From JAPLIS01 sp963719415 (lineage in GTDB: Bacteria > Babelota > Babeliae > Babelales > Vermiphilaceae), in assembly GCA_963719415.1 (NCBI GenBank), contig OY970383.1, forward strand, positions 744,001 to 808,000: 64,000 bases of DNA. The letters are read 5' to 3'. Below are positions 17,773 to 25,925 of the stretch, piece after piece. Numbering within the stretch: position 1 is the first letter of the stretch; each line of letters begins with the position of its first letter. Both the position numbers and the translations under genes were made by a program. The notes beneath the pieces are model-generated. The model had not been told where the DNA came from. It searched no databases and worked only from the letters and a program-made list of their open reading frames with translations.

Positions 17773-18189
17773 TTACTTTTGAATAACTTTAATAGAAATC
17801 GATAACACCTCGCCCTTCTCATTTTCAAGTTCAAAAACAGCTGGTGCATTCCACGAAACTTCATAAGCTTTATTAGCAATTAAATCGTAGTCACCATTCC
17901 CGTTATCACGATACATTTCTACCGCAACAATAACTGTTGATTCCCGAGTGCAAATAACATAATTAATAATACCAGATTCATCGCTCAGCACATTAATTCT
18001 ATAAACACTATCATATTTAACTGATGTTTCTGTATCTGGTATAACCTGTTTCTGAACTATTTTTTTACTATTCTCACCACTAATAAAAAGCAAATCCGCT
18101 TCTACAATTACTTTTGCTTGAATAGAAAGTGTTAATGCTGCAAAAGAGAACATTGATACAAAAAATATAAAAAACTTTTGTATACTCAT
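17773..18189 (-). CDS. Small secreted protein, paralogous array member 1
   Basis: 138 residues with a signal peptide (MSIQKFFIFFVSMFSFAALTLSIQA). The mature domain reads as beta strands: INYVICTRESTVIVAVEMYRD, GDYDLIANKAYEVSW and AVFELENEKGEVLSISIKV. The order YxI...VxAxExF/Y...xGEF/Y-x-L...W...A matches the genes at 19041, 19664, 21435 and 22153. No family recognised. It is the last gene of the minus-strand run. Confidence 0.55.
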   Translation of the reverse strand: MSIQKFFIFFVSMFSFAALTLSIQAKVIVEADLLFISGENSKKIVQKQVIPDTETSVKYDSVYRINVLSDESGIINYVICTRESTVIVAVEMYRDNGNGDYDLIANKAYEVSWNAPAVFELENEKGEVLSISIKVIQK

Positions 18190-18285
18190 TATTCAATTAC
18201 TCCGTAATAGATTATTTCATACTCACCGACTACATCCAACTTCAAAAACAATATCAATCAACTCTCTATTCCATTTTCTGCTGAA

Positions 18286-18918
18286 TTATAAACAACCTAA
18301 TTCTCCATTTTTTGCATCTTTCCAGTTTCGCCAAATTTCAAATTCTTTTTGCCTACGTCTTCTATCTTCTTCCAGCTTAACCGTTTCCTTTTCCTCTGCT
18401 TCTTGCCTGCGCTTTAACCCTTCTTCCACTAAGCTGCGTAACTCTTCTTCTTTAGCTCCTTGGCCTTGCAGCTTCTCTTCTTCTATCGCCGCTTTTGCAA
18501 AATCTGCTAAAAGTTCGTCACATCGTTTTAAAAGCAACCAATTCGATCCCACAATTACCACTACTCCTGGTATAACTACAGGTACAGCTGCCAATGAACC
18601 AAAAGGTACCGATGCCCCAAAACCCAATCCTGCAATTGCTCCCGTGCTCGCCAAACCTCCTATCCATCCTTTTTGCGCTTTGCAAGAACCAATTAAATCA
18701 GCGCCATATTTACGCGCTACTTCTCCTGGTATAACACTTGTAGCAACTCCTGCAAACCCACTACCAACGCCTCCTGCTCCACCAAGCACGGCACTCCCGA
18801 TTGCGCCAGCCAAAGTTTTTGCTCCTAAATTTGGTATTTTTATAAAACGCATGGCACTTGTCGACCCAGATAATATAATAAAAAACAATAACAACAGAAT
18901 AAAGTTCGCTACTCTCAT
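18286..18918 (-). CDS. Membrane protein with Gly-rich hydrophobic core and charged coiled-coil tail
   Basis: 210 residues. I start at the ATG at 18918 because AGGGAG lies 4 nt upstream; an in-frame TTG at 18960 has no ribosome site. Signal peptide MRVANFILLLLFFIILSGSTSA, then a long Gly/Ala/Val stretch (about 30-150) with hydrophobic segments such as VPVVIPGVVVIVGSNWLLL. The tail is Glu/Arg/Lys-rich and coiled-coil-like (EEEKLQGQGAKEEELRSLVEEG). It lies within the small-secreted-protein array but does not look like those paralogues. Confidence 0.5.
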   Translation of the reverse strand: MRVANFILLLLFFIILSGSTSAMRFIKIPNLGAKTLAGAIGSAVLGGAGGVGSGFAGVATSVIPGEVARKYGADLIGSCKAQKGWIGGLASTGAIAGLGFGASVPFGSLAAVPVVIPGVVVIVGSNWLLLKRCDELLADFAKAAIEEEKLQGQGAKEEELRSLVEEGLKRRQEAEEKETVKLEEDRRRRQKEFEIWRNWKDAKNGELGCL

Positions 18919-19040
18919 GACTCTCCCTGTTTCAATAAAAGAAGGGAACCCGTAAGACAAACCTAGTATATCTCACTTATTCCCTTCTTAATTTATTTTA
19001 AAACTAAGTTACTTTCTACAATTAATTAAGCTATTAATTT

Positions 19041-19595
19041 TTAAGGAGCAGCTTCACAAACTGTTTCTTGATGCTTTATTTCTTCACAAGCCTCGCGTGA
19101 CGCTTCTTTGCTAGCTACTGGACAATCAGTTGTTATAGCGTTACTAGCACAATCTATATTCGTAAAATCAGCAGCTGCTACACTAACAACATCTCTGCAT
19201 ACAACAAAGGTAATTAGTCTATCTTCAAGAATTTTTCCTGCTGCGTCTTTTCTTCCAAAACGAGCGTAAGCTTCTCTTCCCGGTGCAAGAGAATATACGC
19301 CCTTAATAACTAACCTAAACTCACCTTTATCATTTTTTGCAAACAACTCAATGGCAAATACAACATCTTTACCATCATCAGCGATAATAGTATATACTAT
19401 TTCACAATCGTCGCTAATGCTCAATTTGGCATGCCGATTATCGGTAATATTAAAATCGAGCCCAAAATCTGAGGTTTGAATACGGTTTTGTGTAGAACTT
19501 TCTTTTATCGTATGCACAACCTTCGATTTAATATGTATATCAGCAAAAACAGGTGCTGAAACTAGCAATGCTAAAACTAAAAACATATTTTTCAT
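19041..19595 (-). CDS. Small secreted protein, paralogous array member 2
   Basis: 184 residues, signal peptide MKNMFLVLALLVSAPVFADIHIKS. Core: EIVYTIIADDGKDVVFAIEL, FAKNDKGEFRLV, then REAYARFGRKDAAGKILED. The C-terminal ~35 residues are Ala/Cys/Glu-rich with several cysteines (CASNAITTDCPVASKEA). The N-terminal 25 residues are nearly identical in pattern to the next gene (FADIHIxS). Unknown function; probably periplasmic or exported. Confidence 0.6.
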   Translation of the reverse strand: MKNMFLVLALLVSAPVFADIHIKSKVVHTIKESSTQNRIQTSDFGLDFNITDNRHAKLSISDDCEIVYTIIADDGKDVVFAIELFAKNDKGEFRLVIKGVYSLAPGREAYARFGRKDAAGKILEDRLITFVVCRDVVSVAAADFTNIDCASNAITTDCPVASKEASREACEEIKHQETVCEAAP

Positions 19596-19663
19596 GAAAG
19601 ATTTTCTCTATCTTGATTGTGATTCTATCCGAGACACAATTTAAAAATTCTTAATACACTCTA

Positions 19664-20182
19664 CTATGCTGCAACTTCTTCTGTTGCTTCTGTTGCAAAT
19701 TCTTGATCTACAACTTCTTCAGTCGCTCCTTTTTCACTTACCATACCAGCAACATCTTTATGAGCAACTTTACGAGCAACGATAGTAATTGATTTGCTTT
19801 CAGCCACTTCATTTGCTACATTTTTTTCCCCAAAACGAATAAATGCTTCTTTGTCCCATGCAACAACCAATGTTGAGTTACGAACTAATTCAAATTCGTC
19901 TTGACTGTTTTTTTCAAACCAATGAATGGCAAGCACTATTCCTGTATCCGTGACATCAAGAATAGTATAGGTAAACTGGAAATTTTCGATACGAAATGTA
20001 GCTAGCCGATCATCAATATCATTAAAAACACAACCATTAAACAAAAACTCAAAACTTACTTCTCGAGTGCTACTTTGTGTTGGAGTTTTTTTTACTGTGC
20101 TTACAAAATTTGACTGAATATGTATATCGGCCAAAGCAGATGCTGAGATCAATAATGCCATACTCAATAATACATTTTTCAT
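19664..20182 (-). CDS. Small secreted protein, paralogous array member 3
   Basis: 172 residues, signal peptide MKNVLLSMALLISASALADIHIQS. Shares with its neighbours: FTYTILDVTDTGIVLAIHWFEKN, DEFELV, AWDKEAFIRFGEKNVANE. The tail is Glu/Ala/Val-rich (TEEVVDQEFATEATEEVAA) and low complexity. The closest relative in the window is the 20899-21435 gene (WFEKNSQxEFxLV in both). Confidence 0.6.
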   Translation of the reverse strand: MKNVLLSMALLISASALADIHIQSNFVSTVKKTPTQSSTREVSFEFLFNGCVFNDIDDRLATFRIENFQFTYTILDVTDTGIVLAIHWFEKNSQDEFELVRNSTLVVAWDKEAFIRFGEKNVANEVAESKSITIVARKVAHKDVAGMVSEKGATEEVVDQEFATEATEEVAA

Positions 20183-20286
20183 AGGGATTCCTTACAACAT
20201 AAAATACACTATTATTTACAAAAAATTACCCAGTAATTATACCATGCTGCTATTATAATTACCAAAAAAATTTAACATTAATTAAA

Positions 20287-20784
20287 TTATTCGCTTTTAA
20301 TATCAGATTCACAAACAGCAGATTCGCAAGCATTTATTTGATCGCAGGCTACTTCTTTACAAGCTTTTTTAGAATCGCATTCTGCTTCTACTTTATCGCC
20401 ATGATCGCTATGATAAACTACAATCGTTATCGTCAATAATGGCTTTCCTTCTTCATCAAGCCAAAGGCCGCAAACCTTTTTGCCCCATGCTACCAATACT
20501 ATATGCTTGCCAAACAACTCTTCTTTGTCAGATATTACTTCCAGCGTTGCTGTTTCATCATTAACTCTTTTTAAAACAAAAGTCATAGTACCATCTTCGG
20601 TAGATAGCACAACCTCTCCATTAGCATCAAATTTTAATTTAGACGCTGCAACTACTTTACTCACATCATCTACGACATAATTAACGGTGACATCCAATAA
20701 AACCTGTGAAACATCAATCGTATGACAAACAACAAATGCTGGAACTGAGAATGCTAATACTAATGCTAAAATCATATTTTTCAT
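20287..20784 (-). CDS. Small secreted protein, divergent paralogous array member 4
   Basis: 165 residues, signal peptide MKNMILALVLAFSVPAFVVC. The core (TMTFVLKRVNDETATLEV...HIVLVAWGKKVCGLWLDEEGKPLLTITIVV) keeps the strand order and the tryptophan-containing turn of the family but little identity. The tail is rich in Cys, Glu and Lys (CDSKKACKEVACDQINACES), reminiscent of member 2. Assignment to the family rests on position, leader and pattern. Confidence 0.5.
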   Translation of the reverse strand: MKNMILALVLAFSVPAFVVCHTIDVSQVLLDVTVNYVVDDVSKVVAASKLKFDANGEVVLSTEDGTMTFVLKRVNDETATLEVISDKEELFGKHIVLVAWGKKVCGLWLDEEGKPLLTITIVVYHSDHGDKVEAECDSKKACKEVACDQINACESAVCESDIKSE

Positions 20785-20898
20785 GACTATATCCCTATTT
20801 TCTCTTATTATTTATTATATAGGCTAAAATGAAGTCCTTAATTTTAAACAACTGCTTCGTTATTTTCACACACAACTTCTCTACTTTTTTCACTCTTA

Positions 20899-21435
20899 TT
20901 ACTTTTCTTCGCCTTCATCACTATCATCAAATAGACCAATATCGACTCCTCTCAAATGATCATCATCATCATTATCATCATCATCGTTATCATCATCGTT
21001 ATCATTTTCGTGAGCCGTAATGGCAAGTGAAACACTTTCAGTTTTTTGACCTGCTGTATCTTTTCTTCCAAAAAAAACAACCGCTTCTTGATCCCACTTA
21101 AGAGTCAATGTCGGATTACAAACTAACTTAAATTCACCTTGACTGTTTTTTTCAAACCATTCAACAACAAGAATAAGTCCCTCATCCATAACAGCAAGAA
21201 TAGTATAAAGTATCTTAGACTCAGAATCTCTACCAATCACTATAGTAGAATGATCACTGACCTCTTTAAACTCTAAATCAAAATTCAATTCTTGTGTACG
21301 ACCTTGCTTCGATTGAGTACAACTCCGCTCTATAACTTCCCTTGTAAAATGGGAGCAAATACGTATATCCGCAAAAAGAGGGGCTGATATTGATATCGAA
21401 ATTAATAGAGCTAATGATAAAATGATATTTTTCAT
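20899..21435 (-). CDS. Small secreted protein, paralogous array member 5, Asp-rich tail
   Basis: 178 residues from the ATG at 21435, which has AAAGG upstream; the frame is open further (to 21501) but without a ribosome site. Signal peptide MKNIILSLALLISISISAPLFADIRIC. Core: ILYTILAVMDEGLILVVEWFEKN, GEFKLV, KWDQEAVVFFGRKDTAGQKTE. The tail is an aspartate/asparagine tract (DNDDDNDDDDNDDDD) coded by GAT/AAT triplets at about 20955-21005. Such a tract could bind calcium; this is speculative. Confidence 0.6.
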   Translation of the reverse strand: MKNIILSLALLISISISAPLFADIRICSHFTREVIERSCTQSKQGRTQELNFDLEFKEVSDHSTIVIGRDSESKILYTILAVMDEGLILVVEWFEKNSQGEFKLVCNPTLTLKWDQEAVVFFGRKDTAGQKTESVSLAITAHENDNDDDNDDDDNDDDDHLRGVDIGLFDDSDEGEEK

Positions 21436-21514
21436 AAAAGCCTTTCTAACGTATAAATATAAAATAAAATACTTATAAAATAAGATACTTAACGTGCACA
21501 AAAAACCCCAATTT

Positions 21515-21557
21515 AAACAAGAGAACGACGAAGTATAACCTCATCGTTCTCTTGTTT
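21515..21557 (-). terminator. Strong 14-bp hairpin between array members
   Basis: AAACAAGAGAACGA at 21515-21528 is exactly complementary to 21544-21557 with a 15-nt loop. It sits downstream of the 22153 gene on its strand and is followed (minus strand) by AAATTGGGGTTTTTT. Each array gene may therefore be its own transcription unit. Confidence 0.7.
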
Positions 21558-21622
21558 ATTTATTCTAAATTGAAGCTACTTAATTATGAGTAGTTTTTTT
21601 TATCCTACTCACCAGTAACTTT

Positions 21623-22153
21623 TTAACTTACAACTTCTGCGTTCTGTTCGCTCACAACTTCTTCACTCACGCCATTCTCAACATTAGCTACAGTGCTATC
21701 AACTGAAATTATAGCACCATCTTCACCATTTTTTTGGGCAACAACAACGATAAATAGATTATCTTCTGTATTCTCAGTCTCTTTGTCTTCCGACTCGCTA
21801 ATAGCAATAACTGCTTCTTGTCCCCACTGGGTTGATACAGTCGCCGTTGAAACTACTTCAAATTCGCCTTCATCATTTTTTAAACATAATGAAATAGTAT
21901 ATTCAACTTCTTCGTCTTCTACCTTAATAATAGTACATGTCATTTTGCAAAATTCATTAATAAGTTGCTCTTTAGATAGCGGATACTCAGAATTGGAAGC
22001 AATATCAAAAGGAAATAGCAGAGCCATTTTTCTCATTAATTCTTTTACTCGATGCACTAAAGCTACTCGTATTTCTATTTTTTCCACAACAGCAAAAGTA
22101 GGCGCGGAAACCAACAATCCCATAAATACCATACCCAATAATAACTTCTTCAT
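21623..22153 (-). CDS. Small secreted protein, paralogous array member 6
   Basis: 176 residues from the ATG at 22153, preceded by AAGGAG; longer in-frame start at 22198 has no such site. Signal peptide MKKLLLGMVFMGLLVSAPTFA. Core CTIIKVEDEEVEYTISLCLKN, DEGEFEVV, QWGQEAVIAISESEDKETENTED. Tail Glu/Val-rich (VANVENGVSEEVVSEQNAEVVS). The first, upstream member of the minus-strand run. Confidence 0.55.
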   Translation of the reverse strand: MKKLLLGMVFMGLLVSAPTFAVVEKIEIRVALVHRVKELMRKMALLFPFDIASNSEYPLSKEQLINEFCKMTCTIIKVEDEEVEYTISLCLKNDEGEFEVVSTATVSTQWGQEAVIAISESEDKETENTEDNLFIVVVAQKNGEDGAIISVDSTVANVENGVSEEVVSEQNAEVVS

Positions 22154-22275
22154 AAAAACTCCTTCGTATAAATATAAATAAATATAATTTCTCAACATAC
22201 TAGCAAAATGATACTATCAAAATGCATATCCATGATAGTTGAAAATTTATTAAATAACAAATAATTTAAAATTTA

Positions 22276-24846
22276 TTAAATAACAAAATTTATTAAACGG
22301 TTTGGTACAAAAACTATTTTCTTAATCGATGACGCTACAAGCCATTTTGAGACCAACACAATCGCTTCTTGCTCTATATCTTCTTGACTACTATCACGAG
22401 CAATCATAAGAGTACCCCGCACTTTTCCTTGGACCTGCACCACGAGAGGAATCTGTAACTCAATAGTAAATTTTTCATTATAAGTCGGCCATGAACAATC
22501 TATGAGTGATTTTTCACAGACAACTTCCAATAATTCACTTGCCATACAGGGAACAAGGGTAGATAAAACTACGAATATAGATTCCCATGATTCTTTATTC
22601 AGTTTCATCTGCTGAGCATAGACATCATTCATAAGTTCCATCGCAGCTGATACTGCCGTATTAGGCTTAAATGCATCTATACGCTTTTGAAAATCCTTTA
22701 TAAATTGATGCAATCTTCTCGTAACAGCCATTGGCTGTTCTTCATTACTACGTAATATATTATTTGCATTTGTGCTATAGGACCACAATCGATTTAAAAA
22801 CCTTTTAACCCCATCAAGTCCTGTATCTTGCCATTCACAATCCAATTCTGGTGGTCCCATAAAAAGAATATACATACGTAATGCATCAGAACCAAACCTG
22901 TTTACAATTTCATCAGGGTTAACTACATTCCCCTTAGATTTTGACATTTTTTCAACATGGCCCGTTAATTCAGACAATTTAAGAACCATCCCTTGATTAA
23001 AAAGCTGAGCAAACGGCTCATTAAAAGGCAAATGGCCCAAATCGTAGAGTACTTTTACATAAAATCTGGCATACAGCAAATGTAAAATAGCATGTTCGAT
23101 ACCTCCCACATAAAGATCAACCGGCAACCAATAATTCATGTCTTCTTGACTCCATGGTTTATCGGTTAATGTCGGATTTGGGTAGCGTAAAAAATACCAA
23201 CAAGACCCCGCCCATTGAGGCATGGTATTGGTCTCTCTCTTAGCGCTTTTATTACATGAAGGACATACCGTATTAACCCACTCAGTAATGGCAGCAAGAG
23301 GCGATTCCCCGGTACCTGTCGGCTGATATTTTTCCACTTCCGGCAAAATAACGGGTAACTGATCTTCGGGAACCGGCACAATACCACAATCCGTACAATG
23401 AATAAGCGGAATAGGTTCTCCCCAATAACGTTGACGAGAAAAAATCCAGTCACGTAATTTATATTGATGAGTAAGTTCTGCTAAACCCCTGTCTTTGCAA
23501 TACTCGATAATCTCTTTTCTGACGTCGCCAGCCCGACAACCCTTAAATTCAGCAGGAGCTGACAAAATGCCATTTTCCATATCTGTGTAACAAAACTCTA
23601 AGTTAGCAACCTGTTGAGCTAATACGGGATCGGTAGGAAACAATACCGGCTTTAAAGGGATATTATATTTTTTAGCAAAATTAAAATCACGTTGATCATG
23701 AGCTGAACATTTCACTATACCCGTGCCATAATGAGCAAGCGCAAAGCTAGCAACCCAAATCGGTAGTTCAGTATTGCTTACTGGATCTATAATATAACGG
23801 CCAGTAAAAATACCCTCACTATTATTTATCTTATCAGACTCTTTTTCATTATTTTTCTCTTGCTTTCGACTATCAACTATTTTTTTACAAAAAGCTATAA
23901 TCTCATCCTTATTGGCAACGGGATCAATTAAGTCTAAAAGAAGCGGATGATCGGGCGCAATAACCACGAACGTATCTGATGCAAAAGCTTCAAAATGGGC
24001 ATTAAAAGTCTGAATAATTATACTCTTTTCAGCTGATTTTAATAGATGGGAGGATTGGTCGTTTCTCTCTAAAGAGGGAGAACAATCGGTAGTTTTGCTC
24101 GCGTATTGAGAGGCCAAAACTTTGACTGGTGCGGCAAAAAGTAAACCCTTACTTTTGCCAATCCAATTTCGTTGCATTGTCTTAACTTTTTCTGGCCAAT
24201 TCAGCGTATCAAGATCATTTAACAGCTTTTCTGCATAATCGGTGATACGTAAAACCCACTGCCTAATCTCTTTTTGTTCAACCAACGTACCGCATCGTTC
24301 ACAACCACCATTCACCACTTCTTCATTTGCCAAACCAGTCAAACAAGATGGACACCAATTAATCGGCATAAATCCTTCATAGGCAAGACCAGCTTTATAC
24401 ATTTGTAAAAAAATCCACTGCGTCCATTTATAATAGGCTGGATCGGTAGTATTGATCTCTTTAGACCAATCATACAGAGCGCCAATCTGCTTAAGCTGAG
24501 TTTTAAAATGAGCAATGTTACGATCGGTACCTGCTTGAGGATGAATTCCTTTTTTAAGAGCATCATTTTCTGCTGGAAGACCAAAAGCATCCCACCCCAT
24601 TGGATGTAAAATTTGATAACCCTGCAACCATTTTATACGAGCGTAAACATCAGAAAGAACATATCCTCTCCAATGACCAACATGAAGACCCGAACCTGAA
24701 GGATAAGGAAACATATCTAGACAATAATATTTTTTACCCGTTTTATTATTTTTTTCGCTACCATTTTTTACTAAAAGATCCGATTCTATCCGTGCATGCC
24801 ACTTCTGCTCTACCTGTTTTATATCATATTTTATATCTTGTTGCAT
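22276..24846 (-). CDS. leuS: Leucine--tRNA ligase
   Basis: 856 residues, bacterial LeuRS length. The HIGH motif is PYPSGSGLHVGHWRGY near residue 50, and KMSKSKGNVV is near residue 632. The insert at about 230-410 is the editing (CP1) domain that hydrolyses mischarged tRNA, and zinc-like cysteine pairs occur in CPSCLTGLANEEVVNGGCERCG. A Glu/Lys/Asn-rich insertion (KQEKNNEKESDKINNSEG) in the editing domain is unusual. AAAGGGAA precedes the ATG. It lies upstream of the secreted array on the same strand. Confidence 0.96.
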   Translation of the reverse strand: MQQDIKYDIKQVEQKWHARIESDLLVKNGSEKNNKTGKKYYCLDMFPYPSGSGLHVGHWRGYVLSDVYARIKWLQGYQILHPMGWDAFGLPAENDALKKGIHPQAGTDRNIAHFKTQLKQIGALYDWSKEINTTDPAYYKWTQWIFLQMYKAGLAYEGFMPINWCPSCLTGLANEEVVNGGCERCGTLVEQKEIRQWVLRITDYAEKLLNDLDTLNWPEKVKTMQRNWIGKSKGLLFAAPVKVLASQYASKTTDCSPSLERNDQSSHLLKSAEKSIIIQTFNAHFEAFASDTFVVIAPDHPLLLDLIDPVANKDEIIAFCKKIVDSRKQEKNNEKESDKINNSEGIFTGRYIIDPVSNTELPIWVASFALAHYGTGIVKCSAHDQRDFNFAKKYNIPLKPVLFPTDPVLAQQVANLEFCYTDMENGILSAPAEFKGCRAGDVRKEIIEYCKDRGLAELTHQYKLRDWIFSRQRYWGEPIPLIHCTDCGIVPVPEDQLPVILPEVEKYQPTGTGESPLAAITEWVNTVCPSCNKSAKRETNTMPQWAGSCWYFLRYPNPTLTDKPWSQEDMNYWLPVDLYVGGIEHAILHLLYARFYVKVLYDLGHLPFNEPFAQLFNQGMVLKLSELTGHVEKMSKSKGNVVNPDEIVNRFGSDALRMYILFMGPPELDCEWQDTGLDGVKRFLNRLWSYSTNANNILRSNEEQPMAVTRRLHQFIKDFQKRIDAFKPNTAVSAAMELMNDVYAQQMKLNKESWESIFVVLSTLVPCMASELLEVVCEKSLIDCSWPTYNEKFTIELQIPLVVQVQGKVRGTLMIARDSSQEDIEQEAIVLVSKWLVASSIKKIVFVPNRLINFVI

Positions 24847-24889
24847 AACAATTCCCTTTCGCTAAAAAAAATAACTCAAAAAACAGATC

Positions 24890-24965
24890 TAAAAAATATA
24901 TAGTAACCCTCCCCCCACTATGAGAGAATTATAAAATTGGGGCCTATGGGGGTCCCACTAAAAAA
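24890..24965 (-). promoter_or_regulatory. GC-rich leader segment upstream of leuS
   Basis: On the minus strand this reads GGGACCCCCATAGGCCCC then, 16 nt on, CTCATAGTGGGGGGAGGG. CCCCCA can pair with TGGGGG across a loop of about 35 nt. It is the only GC-rich piece of the 24847-25177 interval and begins about 50 nt upstream of leuS. It could be a structured 5' leader or a remnant; no T-box motif was recognised. The rest of the interval shows no gene. Confidence 0.3.
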
Positions 24966-25177
24966 CTAAATTTCCCACCGCAAACGAGGAAAAAAAACGA
25001 GCAATACTAAGCACGAATAACTAAATTTTAACAATTTATTGTTCGCAAAATTAATATTGGCTACTAAAATCACTCACTACAATCGGGTAAAATTAATGTT
25101 ATTATGATAATCGTATGTTTTTTAAATAATAGCGTCAAAAAATTAACAACAATCAATAATTAAAAGAGCTCATATAT

Positions 25178-25819
25178 ATGAACCAACAAGCAAACCAATG
25201 CACCAACACAAACAAAAAACAACTCACCAATAAATCTATTGACGAATCTATTTTGGTAATAAAGCGAGATATACTATTTCATGATGGCAACGTTCAGGGG
25301 CTTAAACTAACAAACATAGATAGCTATAGAGATCTTATCCAACAACATAAAGAGTTTTTGCCCCGGTCTTTAATGGAAACCGATTATGCCTACAAACAGG
25401 TTATCCCTTACCTTATATTTACCCATGAAAATCATTATTTTTTAATGCAAAGACACGCAAAAGCATCAGAAACAAGACTGCAAAACAGATTTTCCCTCGG
25501 TATAGGAGGACATATTTATCAAAAAGATATGCTAACTAACGATATCTATGCATGGGCAGAGCGAGAGTTTCATGAAGAGATAAACTATACCCACTCTTTA
25601 ACCAAAATAGAACCTATTGGCATTTTGAACGACGACTCAAACGATGTAGGACGCGTTCATGTGGGCCTTGTTTTATTGCTTCACGGAGATTCTTCTACTA
25701 TTAACATTAAATCAGAGCTTGCAAGCGGCAAACTGGTTTCATTGAAAGAATGCGAGACTCACAGACCTCAGTTAGAAAGCTGGAGCTCTATTGTTTTTGA
25801 TTATTTGTTAATTAGATAA
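25178..25819 (+). CDS. NUDIX hydrolase family protein
   Basis: 213 residues. The NUDIX box is GGHIYQKDMLTNDIYAWAEREFHEEI (about residues 106-132), giving the G...REhxEE metal-binding core that cleaves nucleoside diphosphate-linked substrates. The upstream YLIFTHENHYFLMQRHAKASETRLQNRFSLGIGGH and downstream GRVHVGLVLLLH are typical of the 'phosphoesterase' subgroup. Substrate cannot be told from sequence. Starts near AAAAGAG; divergent from leuS. Confidence 0.85.
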   Translation: MNQQANQCTNTNKKQLTNKSIDESILVIKRDILFHDGNVQGLKLTNIDSYRDLIQQHKEFLPRSLMETDYAYKQVIPYLIFTHENHYFLMQRHAKASETRLQNRFSLGIGGHIYQKDMLTNDIYAWAEREFHEEINYTHSLTKIEPIGILNDDSNDVGRVHVGLVLLLHGDSSTINIKSELASGKLVSLKECETHRPQLESWSSIVFDYLLIR

Positions 25820-25925
25820 TTTAATGTTATGGTAATAAAGATTATTATTTGTACTTTTTAACCCCCTTAACCCTCCACAATACGGAGTATGCTTTGTAAA
25901 AAAAAGCAGATCAAGGAACGCTTAC

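Noticed and set aside
18644..18955. Plus-strand Pro/Ala-rich 103-codon frame
   Set aside because: Antisense of the Gly/Ala-rich membrane protein at 18286-18918.
24890..24965. T-box riboswitch for leuS
   Set aside because: No T-box consensus or terminator/antiterminator pair; the group is not expected to use T-boxes.
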